Source of the DNA: Bacteroidales bacterium
GTDB lineage: Bacteria > Bacteroidota > Bacteroidia > Bacteroidales > Muribaculaceae
NCBI GenBank assembly: GCA_004555955.1
Contig: SFJG01000009.1
Span: 1 to 41,487, forward strand
Direction: 5' to 3'
DNA length: 41,487 bases
Shown: piece by piece, positions 24,384 to 34,200 of the stretch
How the letters are laid out: each line of letters starts with the position of its first letter
How positions within the stretch are numbered: the first letter of the stretch is position 1
Made by a program: the position numbers and the translations under genes
Notes under the pieces: model-generated
The model's input: only the letters and a program-made list of their open reading frames with translations
The model's database searches: none
What the model was told of the DNA's origin: nothing

Positions 24384-25040
24384 ATGAAAAAATTTCTCAC
24401 CATCGCCATCTTGGCACTACTCAGCGAATGTGCATTATTCGCAGCACCTAAAACAGTTACAATAAAGCCGTCGGAACCTGCAAAAGAAGTTGTCGACACA
24501 ACCGTAACAGCAACCGATTCTATCGACGACACGACCTTGGCAAAAAACCAAGCGGCTTACGACTTAGAAAAGGAACGACTCGAATTGGAACATCGCAAAC
24601 AGGTTTCGAAGAGCGAAAATGCCATAGCGCTCACTGCCGTCACTTTCGGCACGGTAATCCCATTCACCGCCATCTGCGTCATCATTTGGTTAGTGTTCTA
24701 CTACAGCGCGAAAAAGCGTAAAGAAAAATATCGTCTCATCGAGAAAGCCATCGAAAAAGGCGTCAACATCCCCGAAAGCGTGTTCAACGAAGGCAAAACA
24801 AAAAACAAAAACGAATCAAAGCCAATAGCACAAATCCGTAAAGCAATCGTGCTTATCTCTGTCGGCATAGCGGGCATCATTTTCTTCATCTTTTGCAACA
24901 GCGCAGAAATGGCAGGACTCGTTTCGATGGTTGCCCTCATAGGAATCGGCAACCTGATAGTCGGAATCCTGGAATACCGCAAACAACAAGGCAAAGCTGA
25001 ACAGGAAGAAACAATAGAAAACGATGCGACAAAAGATTGA
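24384..25040 (+). CDS. Membrane protein, DUF6249-like, in ECF sigma operon
   Basis: 218 residues. A signal peptide-like N-terminus (1-20) leads to an acidic/threonine-rich linker (30-55) and a charged helix (about 55-78). Transmembrane segments follow at about 82-106, 152-171 and 177-196, with a basic cytoplasmic loop YYSAKKRKEKYRLIEKAIEKG after the first. This topology and the RLIEKAIEKG element resemble DUF6249 membrane proteins, which I recall beside ECF sigma genes in Bacteroidota. The 3' end overlaps the sigma gene by 17 nt. It may sense membrane stress or bind sigma; neither is shown. Confidence 0.82.
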   Translation: MKKFLTIAILALLSECALFAAPKTVTIKPSEPAKEVVDTTVTATDSIDDTTLAKNQAAYDLEKERLELEHRKQVSKSENAIALTAVTFGTVIPFTAICVIIWLVFYYSAKKRKEKYRLIEKAIEKGVNIPESVFNEGKTKNKNESKPIAQIRKAIVLISVGIAGIIFFIFCNSAEMAGLVSMVALIGIGNLIVGILEYRKQQGKAEQEETIENDATKD

Positions 25041-25545
25041 CGAACTACGGCTGCTTACCAAATGCGTTCTCGGTGACGATCGAGACGCATTTGGCAAGCT
25101 CGTAGAACGATATCAGTCGGACATTCGGCGTTTTTTCATTAACCTAAGTTGCAACTTCGCCCTCGCCGACGACCTTGCGCAAGAAACGTTTATTAAGGCT
25201 TACATTTCCATTCGCAGTTTTAAGATGCGCTCATCGTTCAAAACCTGGCTTTACCGCATTGCCTACAACGAGTTTTACGACTACCTGCGAAAACAAAAAA
25301 TAGAGACCGAAGTCGACGAAACAATGGCATCAACGCTACCATCGTCGGCTACCGACGCTAAACTCGACGTCGCCACCGCTCTGAAAAGCCTCAACCACAC
25401 AGAACGCTCTTGCATCGTGCTTTTCTTCATCGAAGACCGACCTATCAAAGACATTGTCAAGATTACAGGACTCGCCGAAGGAACCGTCAAATCGAGCATT
25501 TCGCGTGGAAAAACTAAATTAGCAAACTTCTTAAACAAAGAATAA
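25024..25545 (+). CDS. ECF-family RNA polymerase sigma factor
   Basis: 173 residues. Region 2 is clear: FGKLVERYQSDIRRFFIN, then ADDLAQETFIKAYISI and FKTWLYRIAYNEFYDYLRKQK. Region 4 reads 'LNHTERSCIVLFFIEDRPIK' and 'IVKITGLAEGTVKSSISRGK', an HTH typical of ECF sigma factors. It lacks region 3. The gene overlaps the upstream membrane gene by 17 nt and the downstream gene by one base (TAATG), so all three are made together. It probably reads its own promoter at 24321-24350. It differs from SusC/FecI-type sigma factors in having no FecR-like anti-sigma next to it. Confidence 0.95.
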   Translation: MRQKIDELRLLTKCVLGDDRDAFGKLVERYQSDIRRFFINLSCNFALADDLAQETFIKAYISIRSFKMRSSFKTWLYRIAYNEFYDYLRKQKIETEVDETMASTLPSSATDAKLDVATALKSLNHTERSCIVLFFIEDRPIKDIVKITGLAEGTVKSSISRGKTKLANFLNKE

Positions 25546-25880
25546 TGACCGATAAAAAAATAGACGACCGACAAATTGCCGAATTTCTCCAACAGGGCAA
25601 GCACGCTGCTCCGGAGAATCCGTGGTTCACTCGCAAGGTGTTGAACCGCTTGCCCGAACGCCGGAAAAATTACAACTGGATAGGAATAGCCATCAACACG
25701 CTCTGCATTGCCGCTTGCCTGTTCGTGTGGTGCTACACGTGGGGCAACGACATGTCGCGCATATTCTCTTTCGACATAACGAAATCGGAAGTTGTCAAAA
25801 TGATTGGTATGCTCGGCGGGTCGATTCTGATTTGTGCGCTTTCGATTACGCAAATTCCAAAATACCTCGAATCAGACTAA
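25545..25880 (+). CDS. Small two-helix membrane protein, possible anti-sigma partner
   Basis: 111 residues. The cytoplasmic N-terminal part (DDRQIAEFLQQGKHAAPENPWFTRKVLNRLPER) is helical. Two transmembrane segments follow at about 46-64 (IGIAINTLCIAACLFVWCY) and 86-104. A helical segment ahead of a membrane anchor, encoded directly after a sigma factor, is the layout of anti-sigma factors. I see no zinc-binding HxxxCxxC motif, so it would not be a ZAS type. No terminator fits between it and the convergent gene, whose stop is 3 nt away. Confidence 0.85.
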   Translation: MTDKKIDDRQIAEFLQQGKHAAPENPWFTRKVLNRLPERRKNYNWIGIAINTLCIAACLFVWCYTWGNDMSRIFSFDITKSEVVKMIGMLGGSILICALSITQIPKYLESD

Positions 25881-25883
25881 GTA

Positions 25884-26495
25884 TCATAACGTGTCGGCGG
25901 CAATCTCGGTGGCGTGGTAGAACAGTCGACGCGACAGCGAACGAAACGCCTCCGAAGCGGTGCTGTCTGCAATTGCTGCTGATGCCTCATCGCTCAATCG
26001 ACGACTCAAGCCTCTATAGGCGGCAAACAGCGAATCGCTTTTTGCCCGCGTGAGCGTCGAATCTGCCAACGCCGACGAATATTCGTTGCGCAACGCAGCG
26101 CGCCGTATCGTCACGTCGTTTTGCAGGCAAACCAACCGCGAGATGCGCGTACTTTCATAATTCCCACTGACGTAGTAGCCGTTCTTGCCGGCGTTCATGG
26201 CAAAACGTCCCGGCTCGAGAACAAAAGCGGCAATAAAATCGTCGCCGGCGAAACGCACATACGCCTCAACAGGCTTCGTATCGCATACGCCTTCGAAATG
26301 GAATCGTCCGCCATTTATCTTCGCACTGTCGAGCAACTGCACTTTCCCGTAGCCCGGCAAATAGCGATAAAGATATGCCACCTGCGACGCACGACCGTTG
26401 ACGGTACGCCCGTCGAGCGTAAATCGGCGGTCTTCTTGGCGGCACGACACAGTCAGCAGTGCCGCTAATATCATTATAAAACTAAAAATTCTCAT
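25884..26495 (-). CDS. DUF4369-like lipoprotein
   Basis: 203 residues from the ATG at 26493-26495 (MRIFSFIMILAALLTVSCRQ), which has GGAGG 4 nt before it; a longer frame from 26516 lacks such a site. The lipobox TVSC gives a lipidated Cys18. The N-terminal half (FTLDGRTVNGRASQVAYLYRY, then GKVQLLDSAKINGGRFHFEG) matches DUF4369, usually found at the front of thioredoxin-like proteins of Bacteroidota. Here the thioredoxin domain is missing and the C-terminal half is an Arg/Ser/Ala-rich helical segment. It may be a free-standing relative or a truncated form. The start overlaps the GT-C gene by 14 nt. Confidence 0.82.
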   Translation of the reverse strand: MRIFSFIMILAALLTVSCRQEDRRFTLDGRTVNGRASQVAYLYRYLPGYGKVQLLDSAKINGGRFHFEGVCDTKPVEAYVRFAGDDFIAAFVLEPGRFAMNAGKNGYYVSGNYESTRISRLVCLQNDVTIRRAALRNEYSSALADSTLTRAKSDSLFAAYRGLSRRLSDEASAAIADSTASEAFRSLSRRLFYHATEIAADTL

Positions 26496-28077
26496 TTTCC
26501 TCCGTTTTAGGAACAAAGTTAAACTTATAGAGGAATATATGTCGACCCCACATCAACCGCTTATACGTAACGATAGAATCATTGCAGATACCGATTGCGC
26601 GCTTCGACACGACAAATGTTTCCTCGTTTCGCTTGAGCGTAAATGAGCCGTCGCCGGCTATCGTGTAGGTCGTCGTATCGGCAATGCCCGGGAGCATTTG
26701 AACCAATTCGTTTGGATTGAGTTGGCTAAACGTAGTTGGCTGAGCAAGCCCGTTGCGCAGCGACTGCCAATTGTAGTTGGTCCGTGCCGAATAAATCATT
26801 GTCAATGCCGGGAAATAGAGGATGATGAGCAACTCAAAGAATCCGGTTGCCGACTTGCCGACGCACGAAACAACGTGAGGCACCATCAACGCCAATGCCG
26901 GAGTCAGCGGGAAATAGTAGCGCGGCATCTTCAGCAACGATGCATATTGAATGACGAACATACATGCTATCGCCAGCACGGAAATCCATGCAAAATTGCC
27001 CGTTTTGAAAAGTTCGCGACGACGGTGGCATATCAGCGCTACTACAAACGCCGATGCTACAATGAGCGCACCCGGCACGGTGAAAAACTTCAGCAACAAA
27101 TCGCGTACCATAACGTTGCCGACAATATTACGAACGCTCGAAAACGCACGCTGCTTATGCACGGAGTCGTGAAGCAAGAAGTTGAAAAATCCCGGATAAA
27201 GTATCAGCGAAACAACCACCGACGCCACGGCTGCCAAAAGTAGCCACTTAATAAGGTCGCGACGACGATATTTAGCACAAGCACACATCACGACTATGCC
27301 GAAACCGATGATAAAGATTGCGTTAAAGTAGCCCAACGAAATAGCTGCGGCAATTGCCAACGCAAGGCTGACAACAAGCCGGCGCACCGACACGGTTTTG
27401 TTTTCACGCAGTCGGGCTACGAGGTCGACGCCGATGAGCATCACGGCAATTATCGCCGTTTCCGCCATCTGGTACTCGCGAATGAGCAACGTGTTGTGTA
27501 TCGACATCCAATTGGCGAAAGCCATCACCAAGCCCACATAGACGAGCATCGGTCGCTTAGGATAGATGCGACGCAGCAGCCTGAGCATCAAGAAAAACGA
27601 CAGGCTAAAAAACAGCAAATTCAGCGCACCGCCGCGCCAAGCCAACGAATGGACGTCGAACGTATCGAAGCCAATCAGGCACGGGCGCAAAAACATATAA
27701 TACAAGCTCGCATGCGGAGCATCACCGTTGTTGTGCCAAAGTTGAGCAATGTCGGCGGCGGCACCGGCAATGCCACCCCGGTTGTCGGCAACGAGCAAAT
27801 GCTTGAGTTGTTCGCCGGTGTAGTCGCCGTCAGGAAGCGGCGAGTTGTAGTAATCGTTGCACGTCGAAATCGATACCGAGAAGATTTCGTCGCTGTGCAG
27901 TTGCTTGCGCAAGTCGATATTAACAGCCCTAACACAAAAAAGCGCCAAGAAAATAACACCGATAACAACAACATCCACTGCACGACTATGCGCGGCATGA
28001 AAAGCCGACAACCGCTCGCACAAACGGTCGTATGCATTCGGTGTTCGTTGCTTTTGATTATGTTTAGGTTTACCCAT
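26482..28077 (-). CDS. Polytopic GT-C-type glycosyltransferase-like membrane protein
   Basis: 531 residues from Met at 28077; a frame open to 28137 is ruled out by the promoter at 28135-28165. About ten hydrophobic segments begin with VVVIGVIFLALFCVRAV, followed by the acidic loop motif QLHSDEIFSV, which fits the first-loop D/E catalytic signature of GT-C (PMT/ArnT-like) transferases. Such enzymes move a sugar from a polyprenyl carrier to protein, lipid A or cell-wall polymer. The C-terminal periplasmic part is short. The neighbouring lipoprotein, with a 14-nt overlap, may be a partner. The substrate cannot be read from the sequence. Confidence 0.82.
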   Translation of the reverse strand: MGKPKHNQKQRTPNAYDRLCERLSAFHAAHSRAVDVVVIGVIFLALFCVRAVNIDLRKQLHSDEIFSVSISTCNDYYNSPLPDGDYTGEQLKHLLVADNRGGIAGAAADIAQLWHNNGDAPHASLYYMFLRPCLIGFDTFDVHSLAWRGGALNLLFFSLSFFLMLRLLRRIYPKRPMLVYVGLVMAFANWMSIHNTLLIREYQMAETAIIAVMLIGVDLVARLRENKTVSVRRLVVSLALAIAAAISLGYFNAIFIIGFGIVVMCACAKYRRRDLIKWLLLAAVASVVVSLILYPGFFNFLLHDSVHKQRAFSSVRNIVGNVMVRDLLLKFFTVPGALIVASAFVVALICHRRRELFKTGNFAWISVLAIACMFVIQYASLLKMPRYYFPLTPALALMVPHVVSCVGKSATGFFELLIILYFPALTMIYSARTNYNWQSLRNGLAQPTTFSQLNPNELVQMLPGIADTTTYTIAGDGSFTLKRNEETFVVSKRAIGICNDSIVTYKRLMWGRHIFLYKFNFVPKTEENENF

Positions 28078-28134
28078 AGTTTGTCGATTGAACTTGATTT
28101 TTATGAAAAACCGATGGCTCGCGGCATCGTTTTG

Positions 28135-28165
28135 CAAAGTTCGTAAATATTTTTAGTATACCAAA
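28135..28165 (-). promoter_or_regulatory. Promoter of the GT-C gene
   Basis: Minus-strand TTTG (28162-28165) and GAACTTTG (28135-28142), spacer 19; one mismatch in the -7 box. It supports the start at 28077. Confidence 0.55.
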
Positions 28166-28214
28166 AAAAATCTAATAATACTCTCTACGAAAGCAAAATG
28201 CTCTGCAGCAGATA

Positions 28215-31200
28215 TTACCTTGCGAGCGAGAGGTTGACCGACAAGCCGTAGTTGCTGTTGGTGGTCGGGTACGACGATGAAGAAATCAACGGCTTGTTGA
28301 TTTGGTGGTCGAAGTATGCCGAGAGGGTAATCCTCTTGCTGAGAACGTAGTTGGCTGTGAAGTTGATAGTCATCGACTGCGTTCCACTCGTAGCTTGGCT
28401 CGTTCCTTCCTGGATTTTGCGGATAAGAGCCTGCGTGTTTTGGAAAGAGAAATCCAAATTTAGCGTCAAGTCGTTGCTAACGCCTTGCTGCTTGCCCTTG
28501 ATTTTGAGCACGGAGTTGAAGTTAGCAATCTTATAACCTGCGCCTACAGTCACACCGCGCTGGTTGGCTTCGACGAGTTGACCGGCGTCGGAGTTGAGCG
28601 TAAGCGTCCGGCTGTCGCGATATTCCGCGTTGAGAGTCAAGTTGTTGTGCAGCGTAGCGGCAAGACCGACGAGCGGTGCGAATTTTTCGGTAATCGACAC
28701 CGACGAAATGTTGTAAGGCGACGAAGGCACGGGGCATTGCGTCAGTTCGTCGAGAGTGAAGCCGAGGTCGCCGCCAATCGACACCCAGTTGAGGTAGGAA
28801 TTGAACGAGCCTACGCTGTAAGTACATTGGTAAGCGTGCGAGAGCGTCAAGCTCTTGAAAATCTTCTTAAGGTTGCCGATTTTGACAAGACCGTCGTAGG
28901 TCACGCGCCAGTTAGGCAAAATCTTGGAGAGCGACGGGAATGGCGAGAGAGTGACTTTGTTTGGGTCTTTGCCGGTGTAGGCGGCAAGGAATGCGGGAAT
29001 CATCACGTCGCTGCTCGACTGATTGACACCGCCTACGCCTTCGGTGTAAGGCTGTCCGGCGTATGCCGAGCCTTCGAGGAATCCGGTAGTTGGATAAACC
29101 GAGCCTGCATAGCGTTGCTCGATGCGTTGGGCTATCTGTGGCAGATAGGATATAAACTTGTTGTATGTATCGCTGTTGTAGCCGTCGTCGGCGCTGCTGC
29201 GTCCCAAAGCGGTGCGGATGGCGCAGGTGGTCATATTGAAACTACCTGTGCGCGTGGTCGGCATACCGTCGTACATGAATTGCACTTGGTTGGTTCGGTT
29301 GTCGGTATGGTTTGCCGTAAGTTGGATTTTCAGCCCGCGAATCGGTTCGAGTTGGAGTTCGAAGGTATACTCTTCGGTGCGCGAGAAGATTGCCGGCGAT
29401 GTCTGGTTTTGGTCGCGGAGCAACCAACCGCGGTCCATGGCTTTTTGCAGATAACTCTCGTCGGTAAAACCGAAGGCGAAGTCGAGACCCGGCGACATCG
29501 GTCCGTAGCTGCGCGACTGTCCGAGAAGGTCGCCCACCTCGGGAATGAATTGCGAGATGTTCGCCGTGTGGGTGTTGCGCCACTTAAACGAGGCACTACG
29601 CACCGACATAGCGAAACGCGCTGCGTGGTCGCCGATTTCTTTCCAGATGTTTTTATCTTCCTTGAGCGATTCGGTGACTACCACCTTGATGTTTTGCTTG
29701 CCGGTGGTGACAATCTTCAAGTTGTTTTCGTCGACAATTTCCGTTTTTACGGGGAATGGCTTTCCGTCGAGGGTTGTAGCCTTGATTTGCACCTTCTTTG
29801 TCTTCAGGTTGTGGCGCACCTCGGTTGCCGTCGAGTCGTTGAGTTGGAACGTGCGCTGGAATTTCTTCGGCTTTTTCTGCTTGGTCTGCGTACGTTGCGT
29901 GTTGGAGAAGCGCTTGTTGACCTCCTTGAGGTATTTGTTCTTGTTGTAAAGATTTTCGAAGTTAAACTTGCCGTCGACATTCCACACGCCGTTGTTGGCA
30001 ATCGAGTTGCCCACGCTGTTGCCCTCGATTTCGGTGCCGCGGTCCCATTTGTAGGTTGAATTGTACGACACGTTACCGGTCAAGAAGTCGAGTGCGGGAA
30101 TTTTATTGAATGGAGCCTTGTACGACGCCGTAAAGGTTTGGTCGTAGTTCCACGGCGTGCCGAAACCCTTGATGCTGTTCCACACAGTGTCGCGCCACTC
30201 TTTGTAGCGGTCGGGGAACAACTTTTTGTTGACTTGCCCCATCGCCTCTTCGATGCGCGCCATCGTGTTGGACGAGAACGAGAATGTCAACTGCTTCGTA
30301 AGATTCCATTGCAACTGGAATTGACGGTCCCAATAGAAGTTTTTGCTGACCGATACGGGCACTTCGACGCTGACATCAGCCTCGTTGCGCGACTGCAATT
30401 CGTAGTAGTAGCGCGTCATGTTGGTCAGGAAATTGAGCGACGTCGGCAGGTAGTTGAACTCCCAATCCTTGAAGAATTTCAGGTTTTTCGACTTGCTCTT
30501 GATGCTCGAGAAAGGCTTAAACGGCTTGAAATAAGGCGAGAACGCATATTGGAAACTGCCGCGATAGTCGTTGATGTGCTCATACTCGATAGTCGGCGAA
30601 ATGTTTTCCTGCTTGTTGAACGAGAAGTTGAGCGTAAAGTTAGCGGGGTCCCAAGGCATCGGGGTTTTGCTCTTCACACCGAAGTTAAAGCCCGACACGC
30701 TGAAACTCTTCACTGTCGATTGGTCGATAGCATAGTTTTTGATAGAGTCGCGCTCAGCCTTGTCGACAGCGTTGTCGAGAGCATCTTCCAAGAGGATGTC
30801 TTGGTCGAGCGGATTATATTTGGGCGAAGTTTTCTCTTTGGTCAACGAATAATAGACAGGCGCTTTCAGTTTGACCTTTTCGGGTAAGAAACGGCCTACA
30901 TCGACTTGAGTGGCAACGTTGTACTGCTTATAGTCGTCGAGGCGACGATTTGCCAAGCTTTGGTCGACGCCGCCGAATCCGACGGTTTCGATATGTCCTG
31001 CGAAGTTGACGGTAGCGATGTCGCTTATGCCGAGGTTGACGTTAGCCTTAGCCGCCCAACCGCCGTCTTCGTCGAAGTCGGTCACCTTAAGTTCGTTGAC
31101 CCACACCTCGCCGCTACGTTCGCTTGCCGAGTTGTTGCGCACGCCAATCATCACCACACGGATATCGCCCAACGACGGATTACCGATAACGCTGACGCGG

Positions 31201-34200
31201 TTGCCGTCGTGATAGGGGTCGTAGTCGCTGTAGATGGTCGTATAGCCTACGCCGCTCGACGGGTCAGCCTTTTCGCGGTTGCGTTGCTTCTTGACGTCGG
31301 TAAACACGCTGGTCCGGATATCGAAGAAGTTCTGCTCGGGCCATACGATGTAGCGGTCGGATTGGCTGTTATTGTTGTAGAACACGCCGCCCTGAATTGC
31401 CGGAGTGAGTTTTACGGGCACTTCGTACTCGTAGTAGTTGTTCTTGATGTCGGTACCGAGGCGCAGGAACACCGAGAAATCGCCGTCTTTGAGGTCGCCG
31501 GCAACGTCGGTGATGAGGCGTTCGGCGTGGGCGAACATCTGCAGACGCTTGTAGATGCGCAAGTCGAGCGACGTATTCTTGTAGACGGCGCGGGCATCGC
31601 CGGGCTTGATGTTTGACACCTTGAGCGAGAGCGATTGCTCGTTGAGTTGGGTGATTTGCGACTGACCGGGGTCGACCACGCGGTTTACGCCGGGCGGGAG
31701 GACATAGTTGACCGGCTCGCGTCCGGAGTTTTCCTCGATGTTGACCACCGACATAGCGAGTTGCCCGTCGGCAGGAGTTTCGCCGCGAGTGTTGAGGTTA
31801 TAGTCGTAAGAGCGCCAGTCGCCGCGAACGAGTTCCATAGTGGCGAAACGCAAGTGAGTGGTTTCGCGGAAACCGGTGAGGAACATACGAATGAAGCGAA
31901 TTGTAGAGAAGTCGGAAATCGAGCCGACCTTCTTTTCGTATTCTTTGAGAGGAATCTTGAACTGATACCAGGTCGTTACTTGCTTTTGACCGTTGCGAAG
32001 AGGAGCAATGTATTCTTGCTTGTCGGTGATGTAGTTTTCGCCGACAACCATATCTTTCGGACGCAACGAGATGTGATATTGGTAGTAGCGCTCATACTCG
32101 TTGAGCGTGTTGTCTTGGTTGATGTCTTCGACGTCGGGCACCGAGCGCGACGATTGGTAGAGTCGGTCTCTGTTGTCGTCGTCGCCGAGGGAGTTACCCT
32201 CGGTACCGTTGTAGTGCTTATACCGCTCGAGCACGCCGGCTTGCTGTTCGTCGTAGTCGTAACCGCGGTAGTAGTGATAGTTGTCGCCGGCAGGGTCGTT
32301 GAAGGGCGAGAATTGGTCGTCTTCGAGTTCGGCAATTTTTGCCGGCGAAAGTTTCAGTCGCAAATTGTCGACGTAGTTCTTATAGGTCGGGAATTCAAAT
32401 TCGGCGTCGGTATGCAAACCGTTGAGACCGACGTCTTGATATCGGCGCGCACCGGCAGTGTTGTCGAAGGCGTAAGCCACCGACGTTTCGGTCGAAACGC
32501 GCCCCCAAACGGTTTCGCGGGTTTTGTTGGTGCTGCCGTCAATGGGGTTTCCGTTTTCGTAAGCCTTGAAACCGTCTTTGAGGATGTCTTCGCTTACCTC
32601 ACCGAGGTTAAAGTAGAGGTCGCCGCCATCGCTTGTATTAGGCACGTCGACGTCGTCGATAAACGGGTCCATAAGCCAGAACTGGATGTATTCGATGTTC
32701 GACGACTCGAAGTTGGTGTTGTCGAGTTTGCGCATAATGCCACCCCAACGGCGCTCGGGATTGAGCAGGTTGAAGTCGGAATCGATATTCGTATCGTCGA
32801 GGTTATACGGTCCGCGTTCGGTTGGGTAGAACGACAGGTTGAGCGTTTGAATTGCCGAAGCCTCGCCATAGTTGAGTTCGCGATTGGGCCAAATTTCTTT
32901 GGTAGTTACCTCGCGAATATACGGGCTCGACATCTGACGTAGGTCGTTCTTGAGATAAGCCGGGCAGAGCGACGAATTCTTCTGCGTAAACATGCGGTCG
33001 ACGTAATACCAAGCGAGCAGGGCGCGATTCTTGCCATATTCGACATTGTTCGACAGCGCCGCCTCGGGGAAGAGAGCGTCGGCCGACGAGTCGTAGGGCG
33101 TTGAAGCGAGGAACCAAGAATAAGGCGACCGTATATCGATGGTGTTTTGCGAGGTTTCGAAGTCGTCGATAAACGAGCTGCCCGAGTTTGTTCCGGTTTT
33201 TTGCTTATGCGGAATGAGTTGAGCAAATTCGCCTTGCACGCTGAGAGTCGACGGCGCAGTGGCGTTGACGGTCGGTATTTTGTTGACCAAATTGGTCAGC
33301 CACATGAAGTTTTTGTTGTACGACATGTTCATACCCCATATCGTATTGTTGATAAGTTCGTCGCCGATGCTGACTTTCTCGGTGAGCGGCTTTTCGCTGA
33401 AGTGCATAAGCGTACCGCCTATGTTAAAGTCTTTGTTGAAAGCGTAATTAAGGTCGAGACCGAGCAAGGTTTTGCGCTGCATGCTGTAGAGCGACTGATT
33501 TTCGAGCGACACGCTGATGTTCGTGCCCGAATCGATGATGCTTTGGTTTGTGATTGTGACGATACCCATGTTGTAGTCGACGGTATAGTCGCTGTTTTCG
33601 GTAAGGGTAACGCCACCGGCGGTAACGACAACCGACCCGCGAGGCACATTCATGGCATTAAGGCGAATTTGTGAGCCCGACGAGGCTTGATATTCGCCTT
33701 CGAGGATGAATTTGTTCTTGTCTTGGAATTGCTTTGCTATGGTCTGTGTTGAGTCGTAAAGTTCTTTGTAGACATACTGTTTAGCATCGTCGGGGTTGGC
33801 AATTTTGCTCTCCAGATACGAACCGAAAGGCTCGGCAACGGGGAAAATAATCTTTCCCTGTGATGCAATTACGGTATAGCCTTCCAAGAAGTCGTAGAAA
33901 CCGTCGGGATTGGTCTCGTTGTTGCTGTCGAGGCGGTCGAGATTCATCACCCGAAGCAACGGCGTGCTGCGGATAGGCTCTACGGGCAGGTATTGCACGG
34001 CTGTTCCGGTTGTGTCGTTAAGATACTTTATGTTGAGTTTGAAATTCTGCTTCTGAACTTGATAAGCGCCCAACGAATAGACGTTTTTCATCATCAGTCG
34101 CCAGTTGGCAAACTGTGGCGACACGGTAGCGCCCTTGAGCAACTTCAAGTAGAGCGATTGGCTCGTGTCGGTGACATCGCTCGAAAATTCGCCGACCTTG

